NCBI RefSeq assembly: GCF_037975245.1
Contig: NC_092580.1
Location: forward strand, 21,874,501-21,938,500
Origin: Apostichopus japonicus
Taxonomy: Eukaryota > Echinodermata > Holothuroidea > Aspidochirotida > Stichopodidae
Reading direction: 5' to 3'
DNA length: 64,000 bases
Shown: positions 34,449 to 46,574 of the stretch, piece by piece
How positions within the stretch are numbered: position 1 is the stretch's first letter
Layout of the letters: each line of letters begins with the position of its first letter
Program-made: the position numbers and the translations under genes
The notes under the pieces: generated by a model
The model's database searches: none
Told to the model about the DNA's origin: nothing
The model's input: the letters and a program-made list of their open reading frames with translations, nothing else

Positions 34449-36180
34449 CTGTTAAATGAAAGAAAAAGTCAGAGTTAACTTTCATCCACCACAAGGTCAT
34501 ATTTTAATCAGCTGGTCCGTTGTATTTCCATAACTGTACTTATACCTTTACATGAACTACTCAATCAAGATATATTAGTCAAATGATTGTTAAAGGTAGT
34601 CAGTATAGGCCCCAAATTATAACACTCTAAAATTGCTAGAAGTTTCCAAAAAATTTTAAGGAACACACAAGATGACTGAATGTTCCAGGGAGGAAAATTT
34701 CCTTGAAGGTTGTAATAAAAAAGTTTAAGAATTTGACCAAATGGTGACCATATTTTAATATCTAGCATATTTGGACATAATGAGACAATCTAGCATTATG
34801 TCTGGCCATAACCATGATCATTAAACAACATATTTAGAAAGGATTAGATGATTAGTTGTTAATATTAAACTTTCACCTGACAACCCAATTTTAGAATAAA
34901 TTGGAATACTAGGTGATGTTTGCTTTATCATACATATTTTTTACGTTGCATGTATGAAAAGATGTCTATCGCAAATTGCTTCATTAAAAGGCAAACTAAC
35001 TAATGGTGATCGTTGGCTCCCTCAGTTCCAGTTCAAATGTTGACATTTAATCGATTGTTTTTGTTACAAATTCTGTTAAATTTACTTCTGTAAACAAAAC
35101 ACCTAAATATTACATAGAACAGGATTCTTGATGGATGAAATCCAACACCATGTGTCCTTGACCTAATTTGAATGCAGGGTATTATTAACCAGAAATCAAC
35201 CAAGTGTGTAGGCTTCCAATCTTATCCTATTCTATTACAAACTCTGTGTATGCAACTTTATTATTCTGTATACAGAACTAACGTCTACAGTGTGCTGTCT
35301 GCACACATGCTTTTAGTTTCAGCAATTCTGACTGCAGTCTTGCTTGCTGAAAATTTAAGGTCATTTAATTTATAAAAACAAGAGAAAATTATACAGAAAA
35401 AAAAAAATGCTTTCTAACAAAACCTGTGATCCATCATAGGTTATTATAGTGTGGATTATTCCAGCAATTGAGGCTAAGCCTATATAAACTGGGTGCATTG
35501 CTACATGTATAATAAAGTTGTTGTGGGATAGATTATATTTAGTTCAGGGAAAAAGCAATTGTTTTCCATGCAGTTGTGTACTACAAAAAAAATGCCTTGG
35601 AAGTAGGATTGCAGTGTGCAGTGCTATAATCAACATAACCTTACCAGAATTTGTTAATCATGCACTTAACTCATTGAATATGCAATTATCTCCTATGACT
35701 ACACAAAAAACCATGGTCAAAGTCTTAAACAGGGGGAGTGGCTACTATCTAGGCCCTTCCTCTTCCTTCACCTTAAGAGCTATTTGCATATTCGTAAGAG
35801 GTAGAGTAAGTGCATGATTATAAATTGTTACCATTTTTAATAGTAGGTTAAAAAGATGAGGAAGGTGTGTTAATACAAGACTGCAAACAGGTACTTATAG
35901 AGAGGAGAAAAAGTCAATTCATACAAAAAGCAATCGTGCATTTGATAGTTTAAATTAGTTCTTTCATAATTGATAACATCCACCTCCGATATCCATCAAA
36001 GCTTCAGACTTCAGTGTTGATCTTGCGCTTTGATATTACTCAGTGTTTGAAGTTTTTAAAGTTCTCAAATTCATCAGGATTTTCTGCTTTGTTATTTTAA
36101 CTTTGTAAACAGAGATTTATACATTATTGACTGATATTCCAGCATGCAATTATGAAGAAACTTTAAATTTGATTTTGGGT

Positions 36181-36183
<3 letters not shown>

Positions 36184-36233
<50 letters not shown>

Positions 36234-36241
36234 GGGGGGGG
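36184..36241. repeat. Poly-A run followed by G-run
   Basis: About 46 A, then TT and nine G. It may be the tail of a retroposed sequence, but no body was identified. Confidence 0.85.
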
Positions 36242-36923
36242 TGTGTTCTTTACTTCTTTCATATCTCATACCAAATGCAACAGATTGACAATGCAATGCT
36301 TGATTTAAGGTGAAGATAAAATCAGACAGAAATGAAATTAGTCATTCAATGACCTATAACTGATGGTTGAAAATTTCAGGGTTATTTCTAAACAAACTTA
36401 ACTGTAATAGATTTCACTTGACCTAATTTGGACTTAATTATGTTGCACACCAAAATTAATAACGGTGTCTTTGTGTACTAAAGTTGTCTTTACGACATTA
36501 CCTTAGATGGTCAGATGGATGGATGGTCAGAATTGTAGATAATTATATCCTAATGGGCAAATATTTAGACTCGATATACAGTATGCTTCAAATGTTTTAA
36601 AACTTTATTATCAAATTAATAGCAAGTTTCATGTTTGGGAATGGCAATTAATGGCCATTTTAATCTCTAGTAATTCACAGAAACTTTAAGCAAGATCTAA
36701 ATCATCAGACAGTGCAAACTTCTGAAAAATGTCAAAAGACTAGATTTTTCTTGGTTTTGTGTTTTGCACAGTTAATAAACTGGCTTACATATGAACTCTA
36801 ATTATATGAAAAGAAACTTTAATGACTGTTTTTTTTCAAAGAAACTTCACAAATGAAAGATTGGGAAGTGAAAGGTGATGGGTGCTGACCCAGAGGAGGG
36901 TCATATGATATGGTAGTGCAGGG

Positions 36924-37011
36924 GGTAAATGTTACCAGTTAATAGGCTAGGTAGATGGTAAAGTGCAGTAGTAGAGTCGAGACAGGTAAGAGAGAAGCGC
37001 AGTAAATCTGC
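36924..37011. repeat. Interspersed repeat, copy 2
   Basis: Shares GTTACCAGTTA, GTAGATGGTAAA, GAGACAGGTAA and GCGCAGTAAA, in order, with 18292-18376. Confidence 0.5.
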
Positions 37012-37915
37012 TGATACACATCGGTGTTACATCCTCTCTTATATGCTCCTATCAATCCTATTCCTTATTCAAAACAGAGTAACAGGGCGTAAACAGATTT
37101 AAGACACAACCAGCAGCCCTTTCATAATGTCTTCTGTGATGTGTGACTTTTAGATTATATAGTAACTGGCCATACACAACTGTGTTTGTACACTCCCACC
37201 ACAGCTATACATAGTCATAACGCTGTTACAGAGGGTTGGCGAACAGTTGATAGGAACCTGTTAATTAATGTTGCTATTGCAGCCAACGGCCTAATTGAGT
37301 TTGCATTCATTTATACTCAATAACTTGTAATTTGTATGTACAATCTTTTAGTAACAGGTTATACAATCAATGCAACAACTGATTGTTAAGATTTATTGAG
37401 CAATTATACGAGTACAAATAAAGACAAATCCCAGGGACACCATCATCTGCTAGTGATTATGAATTAAATTTCTTTAACCTCTCTTCATCTATTTTGAAAT
37501 CCTCATTGATTACGATAGCTTTAATCTGTCACTAAGCATATGTTACAATACAGGTTGCAAGTATAAACTCTATCACCATGGCAACTCCTTAACTATGATC
37601 ACAAAGCCATGAAAGTAAGCCTGCGGCTGCATGGTCGATCTGTCGACAAATATTATTTCTACAAAACGTCCAGATATTAAAACTGGACGTTAATTGTGAG
37701 CTTGATCCCATCAAAGTCATCACACTTTGTTTGTCTTTATGCAAGAAAATCTCCCAATATATGTAATTATAGCTCTAAACAGATCCTGCTTCACAGTTGA
37801 ATAACAACAATTTCATCTTCTTCTAATTTCAGTTCTGATGAATGTTTTGTGTGCATTGAGGCATTTAGCTTGTGTACAGTTTAGACTTGGGACATGTTTT
37901 ATGATGCTGTCTATA

Positions 37916-37966
37916 TGTATGTATGTATGTATGTATGTGTATGTATGGGTGCGTGTATGTATGTAT
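37916..37966. repeat. (GTAT)n microsatellite
   Basis: TATGTATG repeats with GTGTATG and GGGTGCG interruptions. Confidence 0.9.
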
Positions 37967-38118
37967 TCTAGATCCTCCTGCAAGCAGGAACTCACAAAGA
38001 AGCCTCATTGGCTTATCAAAGCTACAAGCTGACCGAAGTCAGTCTCTTAGATTCATATTTAACGTCCATGATTATGAATTGTCAACAACTCTGTAACTGG
38101 ACGACATACATTAATCTT

Positions 38119-38185
38119 GGAGTAACTTGAACTCGGAACCTTATGATTGAAAGGCACCAGCGTTAACCACTGAGCTAACACTCCT
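38119..38185 (-). mobile_element. tRNA-derived SINE head
   Basis: On the minus strand GGAGTGTTAGCTCAGTGGTT contains a pol III A box (TAGCTCAGTGGTTAACGC), and GGTTCCGAGTTCAAGTT about 30 bases on is a degenerate B box. GGAGT at the start can pair with ACTCC at the end, like an acceptor stem, but the T-stem does not pair. A tRNA-derived SINE fits better than a working tRNA gene. The 3' end of the element was not defined. Confidence 0.7.
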
Positions 38186-39966
38186 TCATATATATATATA
38201 GCATGCCATAGCGGGTTGTATTCATATATATAAACTATAAATACCTCCACAATCTGCAGCTAAAAGGCCTGGGAAATGGATATGTACTGTAAAACTTCAA
38301 ACCAACTGTACAATTCTACGATCATCGATATGTACAAAGGCTTCAAATGCAGGGGGGTACCAGCATTTTGTTATGAGCAGGTCTTGAGTACTACAGTTAC
38401 ACAACTTGAGATAAGTCTAGTCCTCACATTATATAGTCAGTAAGTCATGTATCTCTTAAATGAATCAGTAGCAAAGATTTTGGAAATGCAAATGCTTTAC
38501 AAATATTCTTAGGCTACACAAAGTTTTAATCACAAATGTATATATATAGCCACTACGACATGTCACTTCAAGTACAGTAAATTTGTGTTTAGTACCAGCA
38601 ATATATATAATCAGAAGTACCAATGTTTATGTCCAATATGGTACTTATCCTGCACTCCAGTATAACACTCTCCAAGCTACTTAGCCTCTCAAATTAGCAA
38701 CGTGATGTTTGCTGGAGACTTAGGTAAACCCTACTGCAAATGTAAATAATGGTTTTCACTTTTAAATATATGGTAACTATATAAACAGAAGCATTGAAAA
38801 TAAAAATTTATTTGGTTTATTTGGCCAAAAACGTGAATATTATAGTGTTTTGCATTTGTTTGGATGACAGGACATTTCATGCGTGAGTTGTCCAAACAAT
38901 TACCTAGAAATTAACCAAAACAAGGCAATCCTAAACAGCAAGGTCTGTCAATTCGATCCCAGTATTCTCAATATCATCTATTTGGCCTGATATTCGCTGA
39001 ATTAATCACAGTCATGTTTTCATTTTGCACATATCTAGAGAGATAGATAGATGAAATTTATATATATATATATATTTTCTGTTTGTCGCCTCTCACAGGG
39101 GGCCTCCAAATGATTCAGAAACTTGTAAACATGTATACCTCTACAATGGAAAAATCTGTCATTGAGTTGCATTGTAATTTAGTTATCTTTAGGAAGCTGA
39201 TAGAAAATATAGACTGACTGAAGACTGACTGAAGGATAAAACAGTTTTATCCTCTCTAAGATGCAGTTTCTCGACTCTCTGTCTCTCACTCTCCGGGTCT
39301 TATTCATTTCATCCTCTTAACTGCCTTCGGGGAATTGAGTCGGAAACTGAACATGATGCAGATGGGGGAATTAAGGAACTCAGAGAAAAATTGCAAATGC
39401 CAAGGGAAGAGTCATTCCGTCAATTCCAGGACGGTGGCGATAAAAACAGAATTCTGTCCTAGCATCTGCATGCACGACTAGGCATGGGTGGGTGTCTTCA
39501 GTTGGATAATGCAGTGCAGTACACTTGTAACGATACAAAAGACAGCTGAGAAGGCTACGAGCAGTCAAAGACCAGAATTTAGACCAGGATTAGGAAATGG
39601 CTCGGGAATGAAGTTAACTAGAGCAGAGGATGGGTTATATACCGTATTCTGAAATTGAATTGACCCTTGTCAGTCTGTGAAGTTACAGTAGACAACTTTG
39701 AATGGTACCCTTAAATCTCTCGGAAAATGAAATGGAAGCTGTATCCAATATGAAAGCAGCTTCTAGCGTTTGTTTAATTAATCTTTGGCATTAATGTTAA
39801 CAATTGTCCTGAGAAATACTAAAACCAATCAACTCTGTGACACCATTATAGTTCTTTTTTTGACAATGAAATGTTAATGAGTGAATATTTTACCAACACA
39901 GCTAAGAGTGATCACAGTGAAGTGAATGCAAATATCTATAGAAAACTCATATTACTGTAATTATTG
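38186..39966. other. Intron of the MFSD4-like gene (13 kb, middle)
   Basis: No assigned gene. A (TA)n tract lies at 39058-39076. A more GC-rich patch at 39250-39600 has modest open frames on both strands (see findings), with no recognisable product. Confidence 0.45.
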
Positions 39967-39974
39967 CACTTAAT

Positions 39975-40721
39975 CAGTGGCATCGCCAGGGGGTGGCCTG
40001 GGGGGAGGCACATGCCCTTCCCCCCAAAAAATTGTGCTCCCCAGGTGCCCCCCAGATGCGATTTGTGGTGTCAAAAAGTACTCAAACAAAAATTTGATCT
40101 GCCTCAATTCAAAACATAAATATATATATTTTTAAGAAAATTTTAAAAACACATCTTTTTAGTTTCTCTACGTGATTTTGTCACTTTTCTATGCTCGTGG
40201 TTTTATCTGGACTGTTACTTTTGTATAACTCTATTTTATGTGCTTATCCTTTGTTTTTTTTTTGTTTTTATAGGTTTTGGTCTGGTTTATAGTCTTCTCG
40301 TGTTTTAAGATTTTTGTGTTCTTATTTTACATACTGTTTAATTTTCGTTTATGTGTTTTCTAGACATTTTATTTCCTTTGATTTCTCTGTCTTTTTATGT
40401 TTCTATTTTGTTTTAGGTTTTGTAAAGCGCCTAGAGGCCTTTTGGTATTTGGCGCTATATTAAGATCTTATTTATTATTATTATTATTATTAAATATTGG
40501 ACAGACAAAGCCCAAAAATTCTTGAACATAAAGTTACTTCAAGTTGCAAAATATAGCACTAGAATGCATCTAAGGACCCTCAATTAATCAAAAATTTCCC
40601 CCTCCCCTTAAACCCCTCCCCCAGGACTGCATTCACAATCAAACATTGTGCCCCCCTAATTAAGTGATGTACGCCCCCAGTGCCCCCCCCCCCAAGATTG
40701 AAATGTCTGGCGACGCGACTG
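39975..40721. mobile_element. hAT-like MITE, 747 bp
   Basis: The left end CAGTGGCATCGCCAGG and the inverted right end CAGTCGCGTCGCCAGA form 15-16-base terminal inverted repeats. They are flanked by the perfect 8-bp duplication CACTTAAT (39967-39974 and 40722-40729). A CAG-starting terminus with an 8-bp duplication is diagnostic of hAT-superfamily insertions. There is no transposase frame, so the element is non-autonomous. G/C-rich sub-terminal blocks lie at both ends. The interior includes a retroposon-like tail (40428-40495). Confidence 0.85.
40428..40495 (+). mobile_element. Retroposon 3' tail with (ATT)n
   Basis: TTTTGTAAAGCGCCTAGAGG, then TTTGGCGCTATATTAAG, ends in (TTA)n. This inverted GCGC-containing tail before an ATT microsatellite is a common form of LINE/SINE 3' end in animals. 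It lies inside the hAT-like element. Family unknown. Confidence 0.5.
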
Positions 40722-40729
40722 CACTTAAT

Positions 40730-43700
40730 ATTTCTTCTGCATCTGAGTTAGTTAAATTCTCAATATATTTCATATTGGTTGACTGCTTGCCAGATTGCAT
40801 GATTTAACTTAAATTGAATCATCAATTGAAGGAACTTTTTTTGAGTTCATCTTATTAGTCATACAGTAGCATATCAGAATGAGGTTTTCTTAGTTTGAAT
40901 ATTTAAGAGATGTTATGTTAAACAGTATTCTGCATGTTTTGGCCAAAATTGTTGAAAACAACACAAACCTGCTTGTTCCCCACGTACACACATAAAAAGA
41001 CGCACATATACCTACAGCACAGTTCACATAAACATCTTCACATGAGAGATAATACTGATAGCCAAGGAGTAGGTACCACAAACAACATTTAATACTGCCC
41101 GAAAGCCATTAATCAATTAGCTAATGATTATCGGAAAAAATGTATCGTGAGAAACATTCTTTACTCACAGGAATATCCTAAAATACTCATCAATTTTTTT
41201 GTGCAATTTCAAAAATACTATAATATTGTACCTTTGCATTTATCATTTAAAAACTACCGAATACACTTCAATTATTATTCATTCGGAGTAAATGTCGGAG
41301 GCTTTTAAAAATTTTCCATTCCGACAGCTTCGAAACTTTTATATGATGGAAAGATGGCTTACCATAAAGGACCTACTAATTGTCCCGTCGGGTGCCATTA
41401 AGCTTTATGTAGCGTAGGGCCATTAATCATAGTTCCAAGCACATATATTGTTCAAGGAGGTTAGAATAAAATTTTAAAAAATGGTTTCCCCCCCCCCCAT
41501 AAGGAACTTCATTAATTTAGTGCACGCTTCCATAATTCCTTAATAACCGGTGCAAAACAAGTTCCCACAAATGTTCAATCCTGACTTTTTTTTAAGTGGC
41601 AAATAATCAAACTTTTCGTCGTCACAGCGTGAGATGGAGAGAGTGCCGAGATGTTGTGAAATTGACTGCGATGAATGCTTTTAATGTGCATTATAATGAC
41701 CAACGTCATCAGGTCCGCTCGACTTGATAAAGAAGCCTGAGATTGTTGTTGAGGTGAACCTGTGGATTGAGCCAGCTGTTCAGATACATGTACTATACCA
41801 AGCCATTAGATCAAATGTGATTCATTTACACACGTGCTGCACTTTCCAATGATATATTTAGGATGACGTTTCAGCAACTATACTATATGTCCCAAATAAT
41901 GTAAAAAAAATAAAGAAAAAATGCTGAGTTTTGAGTTGTCATGCTAATATACTGAAGCCAAAAGAGTCTAATTTTACATAGGAATAATTTTTTTTTTTCA
42001 ATGTCAGAAATTTTGATACAAGTTCACATCCCACACTAATAACTATATGTAGATTTATTTTACCGATATCCACAAATGACAACATGCAGATGAGCCCCCC
42101 ATCCCATCCCTTTCTCCCTCCCTTGCCCTTGCCCTTCCCCGCCCTCACCCTCATGAAACAAGAAGTAATTAATAACATACAGTAAGTACAGCACTGTATG
42201 TAATGTTTACCGCAGCACTAAGTGCATTGCATGCATGAGCACAAACAGGTTTTACTTCGGTGACTTCAGTGTGAGTTTCTGCCTCGTGCAATTACTGTAC
42301 TCTGTATTATTTCATAATTTTCCTAATTTGCATCAAACTTAAAATCCATGCTTTTTAATTACTTGATTAATTTTCAAAAGAATCAGTGTGCAAGTCAGTA
42401 TGTCAAAGATACTTGAGTGCTTACGGAAAAATCTTTTTGCAGAGCTGCTGTTTGGGGCATGTATGTTTATGGGGGGTAGGGGTAGGGGGGGGATTAAGTA
42501 TAAAAAAATTAGCTAACATTGCACTAAATTATTACAAAATTTGAAATTCAAGAATGTTCTTTAAACAAAGAAACGCACTGAGATTTTGACAGCTATATGA
42601 GGCTCATTAAAGGATTGATGTCATAAATATATATGGTCTAGTTATTATTTTACTTACTTTTCTCTTTCTTGAAAAGTCACCTCTAAAAGATCTAAGAGCT
42701 AAGATGAGAATTGCATCATGCAGACCCTCCCAACTTATAGGCACCATGTCAACACAAACAGTTGCAGCTGCTGCAATAAACATGTGCAGCTAGCATGAAT
42801 CAATAAAGCACTAGGGATCATCTGTGCATGCCAACCTGCACCAACTATTGTGAAACTGCAGAGCACAATAGATTGATGTGTCCTTCGTACGCAGCCTGGC
42901 TGCGAATGCTGCAGCCCCCCTCAGCTTCCTACTTCTAACATGGTACCTAATATTAGATACTTAGCCCATGCAGTTACCTCCACAGATTTGTCTTTCCTTT
43001 CTGTGTCACTCTCAGAGTACTGTATTAGCTTTTAAGGAAGTCAGTTTATAGTTTGAAAGTCAGAAAAATGCATTTGCTAAACCCTCATTCAAGATATATA
43101 TATGCTCATTCAATATGCACACACAGTCCAACAGGATGATAATGGTTTTTCTCTGAATTCCAAAGTAAATTACAGACAAGTAGTATGTATATATGCCCAC
43201 GCTGTATTTGCAGATAAAACTAATGCATGCTATAGAACAGTGTCAGATATTTTCTAGATAAATAGATAAAAGCTCCAGAAGTCTCCAAGTCAGGGCATAT
43301 ATATACAAGAAATTTTTTTTGAGGGGGGAGGGAGGGGGGGTTAAATGCACTCTACTATTTAATTGTAATTTAACAGGTACAGGGTTGGTTGGTTAGATGT
43401 AATGGATCTGATAACAAAACTTTATTTTCCATGATTAAAAGGACTACTACAGACGGACCGGTTTGGGAAAGGCACCTATTGTATCTTAAACATGCATGGC
43501 ACCATGCTGACCTAAATAGTGCTGGAAACGTCTGTAATATACACAAAAAATACTAATTCCATTCCTACCGAATTAATTATGTGTTTTAAATCTTTGAAGA
43601 CAGTGGAACTTTATTGACAAAAACATAAGACCCTCTCCATCAAAAGCTATTTATAACAATAAATGGATCTCATTCACACAGAGTTGAGAATTTTTACGAC

Positions 43701-44392
43701 CATCTGCCCTCTCAAAGCCCTTAATGCTATCAAGAGAGATCTTGTGATATTACTTCAGCAGTGAAGAGGGTTCATCTTAATGAGATGTATCAAATCCAAA
43801 ATGTCTGGTACGTAGAAAATAGGAATCTTCATTTTTCTTCATTTTGGGGGTATTTTAGATGAATTGTTCAAATTATTAAAGGAGCAGTATATATTCATAA
43901 GTCATGAAAAAAAAAATCAGATGAATGAACAGTATTGAAGAAGAAACATTGCATCGTGAATTTGAAATTGATGATTCATATTGAACTTAAAACTGCTCAA
44001 AACGTAAATTTAAATACCAGAATATAGTAGAGAAAGGCTCAACAAATCCAAACTTAGTCACCGCCAATGGTTTATAATTGCTACTGATTACACTTAATTC
44101 TCCTGAAATGCATTTTTGCTTGTATTGTCTGTTTATAATGTCTCTTCTATAATTCACTCAATCAAAGTTGACAAATCTTGGATTTGTCCAGTTTGGAAAA
44201 CTAGTACGATCTAGTAGGTTGAGAATCTATAAGATGTTAGTAACTGAACTATCACACTGTAGCTACAGTACTTATTGGCATCCAAGGATTAAGTTTCATG
44301 TTGGATTGCTATTGATAAGTCTTCATTGTGCTTTGAGCACACTTACATATATCTATATCTCTCTTTCTCTCTAAATATATACCTATATCTAT

Positions 44393-44429
<37 letters not shown>

Positions 44430-45395
44430 ATATTTTTTTTCCAAAAATCAAACAAAAATGCCTCTTACATAAATTTAGCAGCTCATGTTGTCATACACTG
44501 CTACAATTGCCTAAAACCCCTGAGTTCAAAACCATTGAGGTTTGTAGTCTCACAGAGGCTGTGGCCTAGCAATGGAGATTATATTTGAAATGAATTCATG
44601 AAATGAATTGAAAAAAATCATTTTCAATATTATTTACATATATTTATTCTTTGAGTTTAACATAATGGATACAACTTTAAGCTCAGTAGTTAGTACTATA
44701 TATGTAAGGCAATCCTGTGACACTAATTGGCATACATGTGAAGACGTAGCTACAGTATATGCCTACTGCACCTTGAATTCTATAGTCCAAACTTTTGTTT
44801 TTCATTGCACTTTCATCGAGCCTTACTTCACACTCTTTGTCCATTTCCTCTTCCTTCCAAATCTGAGGAACATATATTACGCAGCAAAGAGAAAAATATA
44901 TGTAAAGTGAAAGCCAATTTTCTTTTAAGAAAGATAAAACTCTGTGGTCGATCCTTTTCTTCCCTACCTCTCCAGAACAATTCAAGAAACCTTCGATCAA
45001 GTTTGTGGTCTTGTTTTTCATTTTGAAACATGACTGTTAACAACCAATGTTAAATGTCAGTAAAGATATCTTTTGGTCTCTGTTTCTGTATTTTGTCCCA
45101 TAAAATAGAACCTACCTAGTACATCATATAGTTTAGTGAACAAGAGGGCCCCTTTCAGTTATTTTGGGTGTCATGTTAATGAACATGTCAACATATATTA
45201 TACTAGTGTATCTATACTCAGTTGACATATCAGTACACAGTGTCCATGATTGTGGGAAATTTACAAACTGTTTTATAAACTGTCTTCCAAAAGTAGGCTG
45301 CATGCATACGTCAGTATCTCAAACTGTGTTCACTATAGAAGTATATAGGTCTATCTTAATAGAGAAAGGACTGATTGATTATAGGCAAATATAGG
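40730..45395. other. Intron of the MFSD4-like gene (13 kb, 5' part)
   Basis: No exon was recognised. Visible features are C/G homopolymer tracts (41490-41500, 42470-42493, 43320-43343), a CCCTTGCC-type C-rich stretch (42095-42150) and (TA)n at 44390-44430. Overlapping open frames on both strands at 44608-45043 have no domain. Confidence 0.5.
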
Positions 45396-45403
45396 CATTG
45401 GAT
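45396..45403. repeat. Flanking 8-bp duplication, left (CATTGGAT)
   Basis: Identical to 46567-46574 on the other side of the fold-back element. A wider similarity (GATTATAGGCAAA) also lies just outside on both sides, so the exact duplicated unit is uncertain. Confidence 0.6.
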
Positions 45404-46566
45404 GCTTGCGAGTCACTTCGCCCAACAACCATTTCGCCCAACTGCCATTTCGCCCAACCAGCCTGGTCATTTCGCCCAACCGCGTTGGTCATTTCGCCCA
45501 ACCAGCATGGTCAGTTCGCCCAACCGTGTTGGTCATTTCGCCCAACCGTGTTGGTCATTTCGCCCAACCCTGTTGGTCATTTCGCCCAACCGTGTTGGTC
45601 ATTTCGCCCAACCTTATTTTTACTAATATTCAGTCAGAATAATATTACTTTTTCTATTCCACCAGTTCAATTTGATTTATTTTGGGTAAGGTTACTTCGT
45701 AATAGGTAAATAAAGTGAGGTCCGCTCGATATCGATCGGAGTCTGAGCAGTTATTTCGGGTATAATGGGCAGGGCTTTTATCCATCCTTTGGGTTTATCC
45801 CATGTGATTGACAGGCTGATGTCAATAATTGATGTTATTGCATTTGTGAGTCAGTAATCCGCAGTTATTGTTTTGGTCAGCCAAGCGTTAATCCGGTCAA
45901 CCAGACGTTTATCGGAGGCCTATTGTTTGTGGTTTATTAATCCACACCTATTGTTCTGCTTGATGACTTCGGTCAAGGTTTATCAAGTCTGCCAGGCATT
46001 AATCAAGGGTATTGTTCACAGCAGTTATGTGTTTATCTAGTTCTACATAGTGTTAATCTAATGTTATACAAACACAGGGGAATCGGTCTTCATAAAAACC
46101 TATCAAACCTAACCCCTAAAATACTGGTCCATCCTCAAGATTCCTTAATATTCGGTTCGTATTCTGTAACGTTTCCTTACTAAAGTTATACAAAGAAAAG
46201 GACTTCAAGTTTCCTTAATATTCCTTAATATTCGAACGTTTACTATCAAACCTAACCCCCAACACACTGATCGGTCCTCAAGTTTCCTTAATATTCGGTT
46301 CGTATCCTGTAACTTTAACAATTCCCGAACGTTTACTTTTCAAGTATCATATTTAATCAAGGTTGGGCGAAATGACCAGGCTGGTTGGGCGAAATGACCA
46401 GGCTGGTTGGGCGAAATGACCAGGCTGGTTGGGCGAAATGACCAGGCTGGTTGGGCGAAATGACCAGGCTGGTTGGGCGAAATGACCAGGCTGGTTGGGC
46501 GAAATGGTAAGGTTGGGCGAAATGGCAGTTGGGCGAAATGGTTGTTGGGCGAAGTGTCCTGCTTCC
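45404..46566. mobile_element. TU-like fold-back transposon with tandem-repeat arms
   Basis: The left arm (45413-45616) is ten CATTTCGCCCAAC units, first spaced 16 bases then 22 bases (CATTTCGCCCAACCGTGTTGGT). The right arm (46362-46553) is the inverted version (GGTTGGGCGAAATGACCAGGCT) with the same 16-base outer and 22-base inner spacing in mirror order. CATTGGAT flanks both ends. Long inverted arms made of short tandem repeats with an 8-bp duplication is the plan described for sea urchin TU elements. The 745-base middle contains no transposase frame but has an internal duplication (CCTTAATATTCGGTTCGTAT around 46140 and 46290). Confidence 0.75.
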
Positions 46567-46574
46567 CATTGGAT

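Larger units (their letters stand above)
34449..38118. other. Intron of the MFSD4-like gene (13 kb, 3' part)
   Basis: No exon was recognised. It contains a long A-run at 36184-36230 followed by a G-run, a second copy of an interspersed repeat (36924-37011), and a (GTAT)n tract (37916-37966). The 99-codon plus-strand frame at 35518-35817 has no domain and is treated as chance. Confidence 0.5.

Noticed and set aside
38119-38185. Working tRNA gene
   Set aside because: The A and B boxes are present, but the T-stem does not pair and the B box is degenerate, so it was called a SINE head.
44608-45043. Overlapping 70-110-codon frames on both strands
   Set aside because: They overlap on opposite strands, with AT-rich composition and no recognisable motif.
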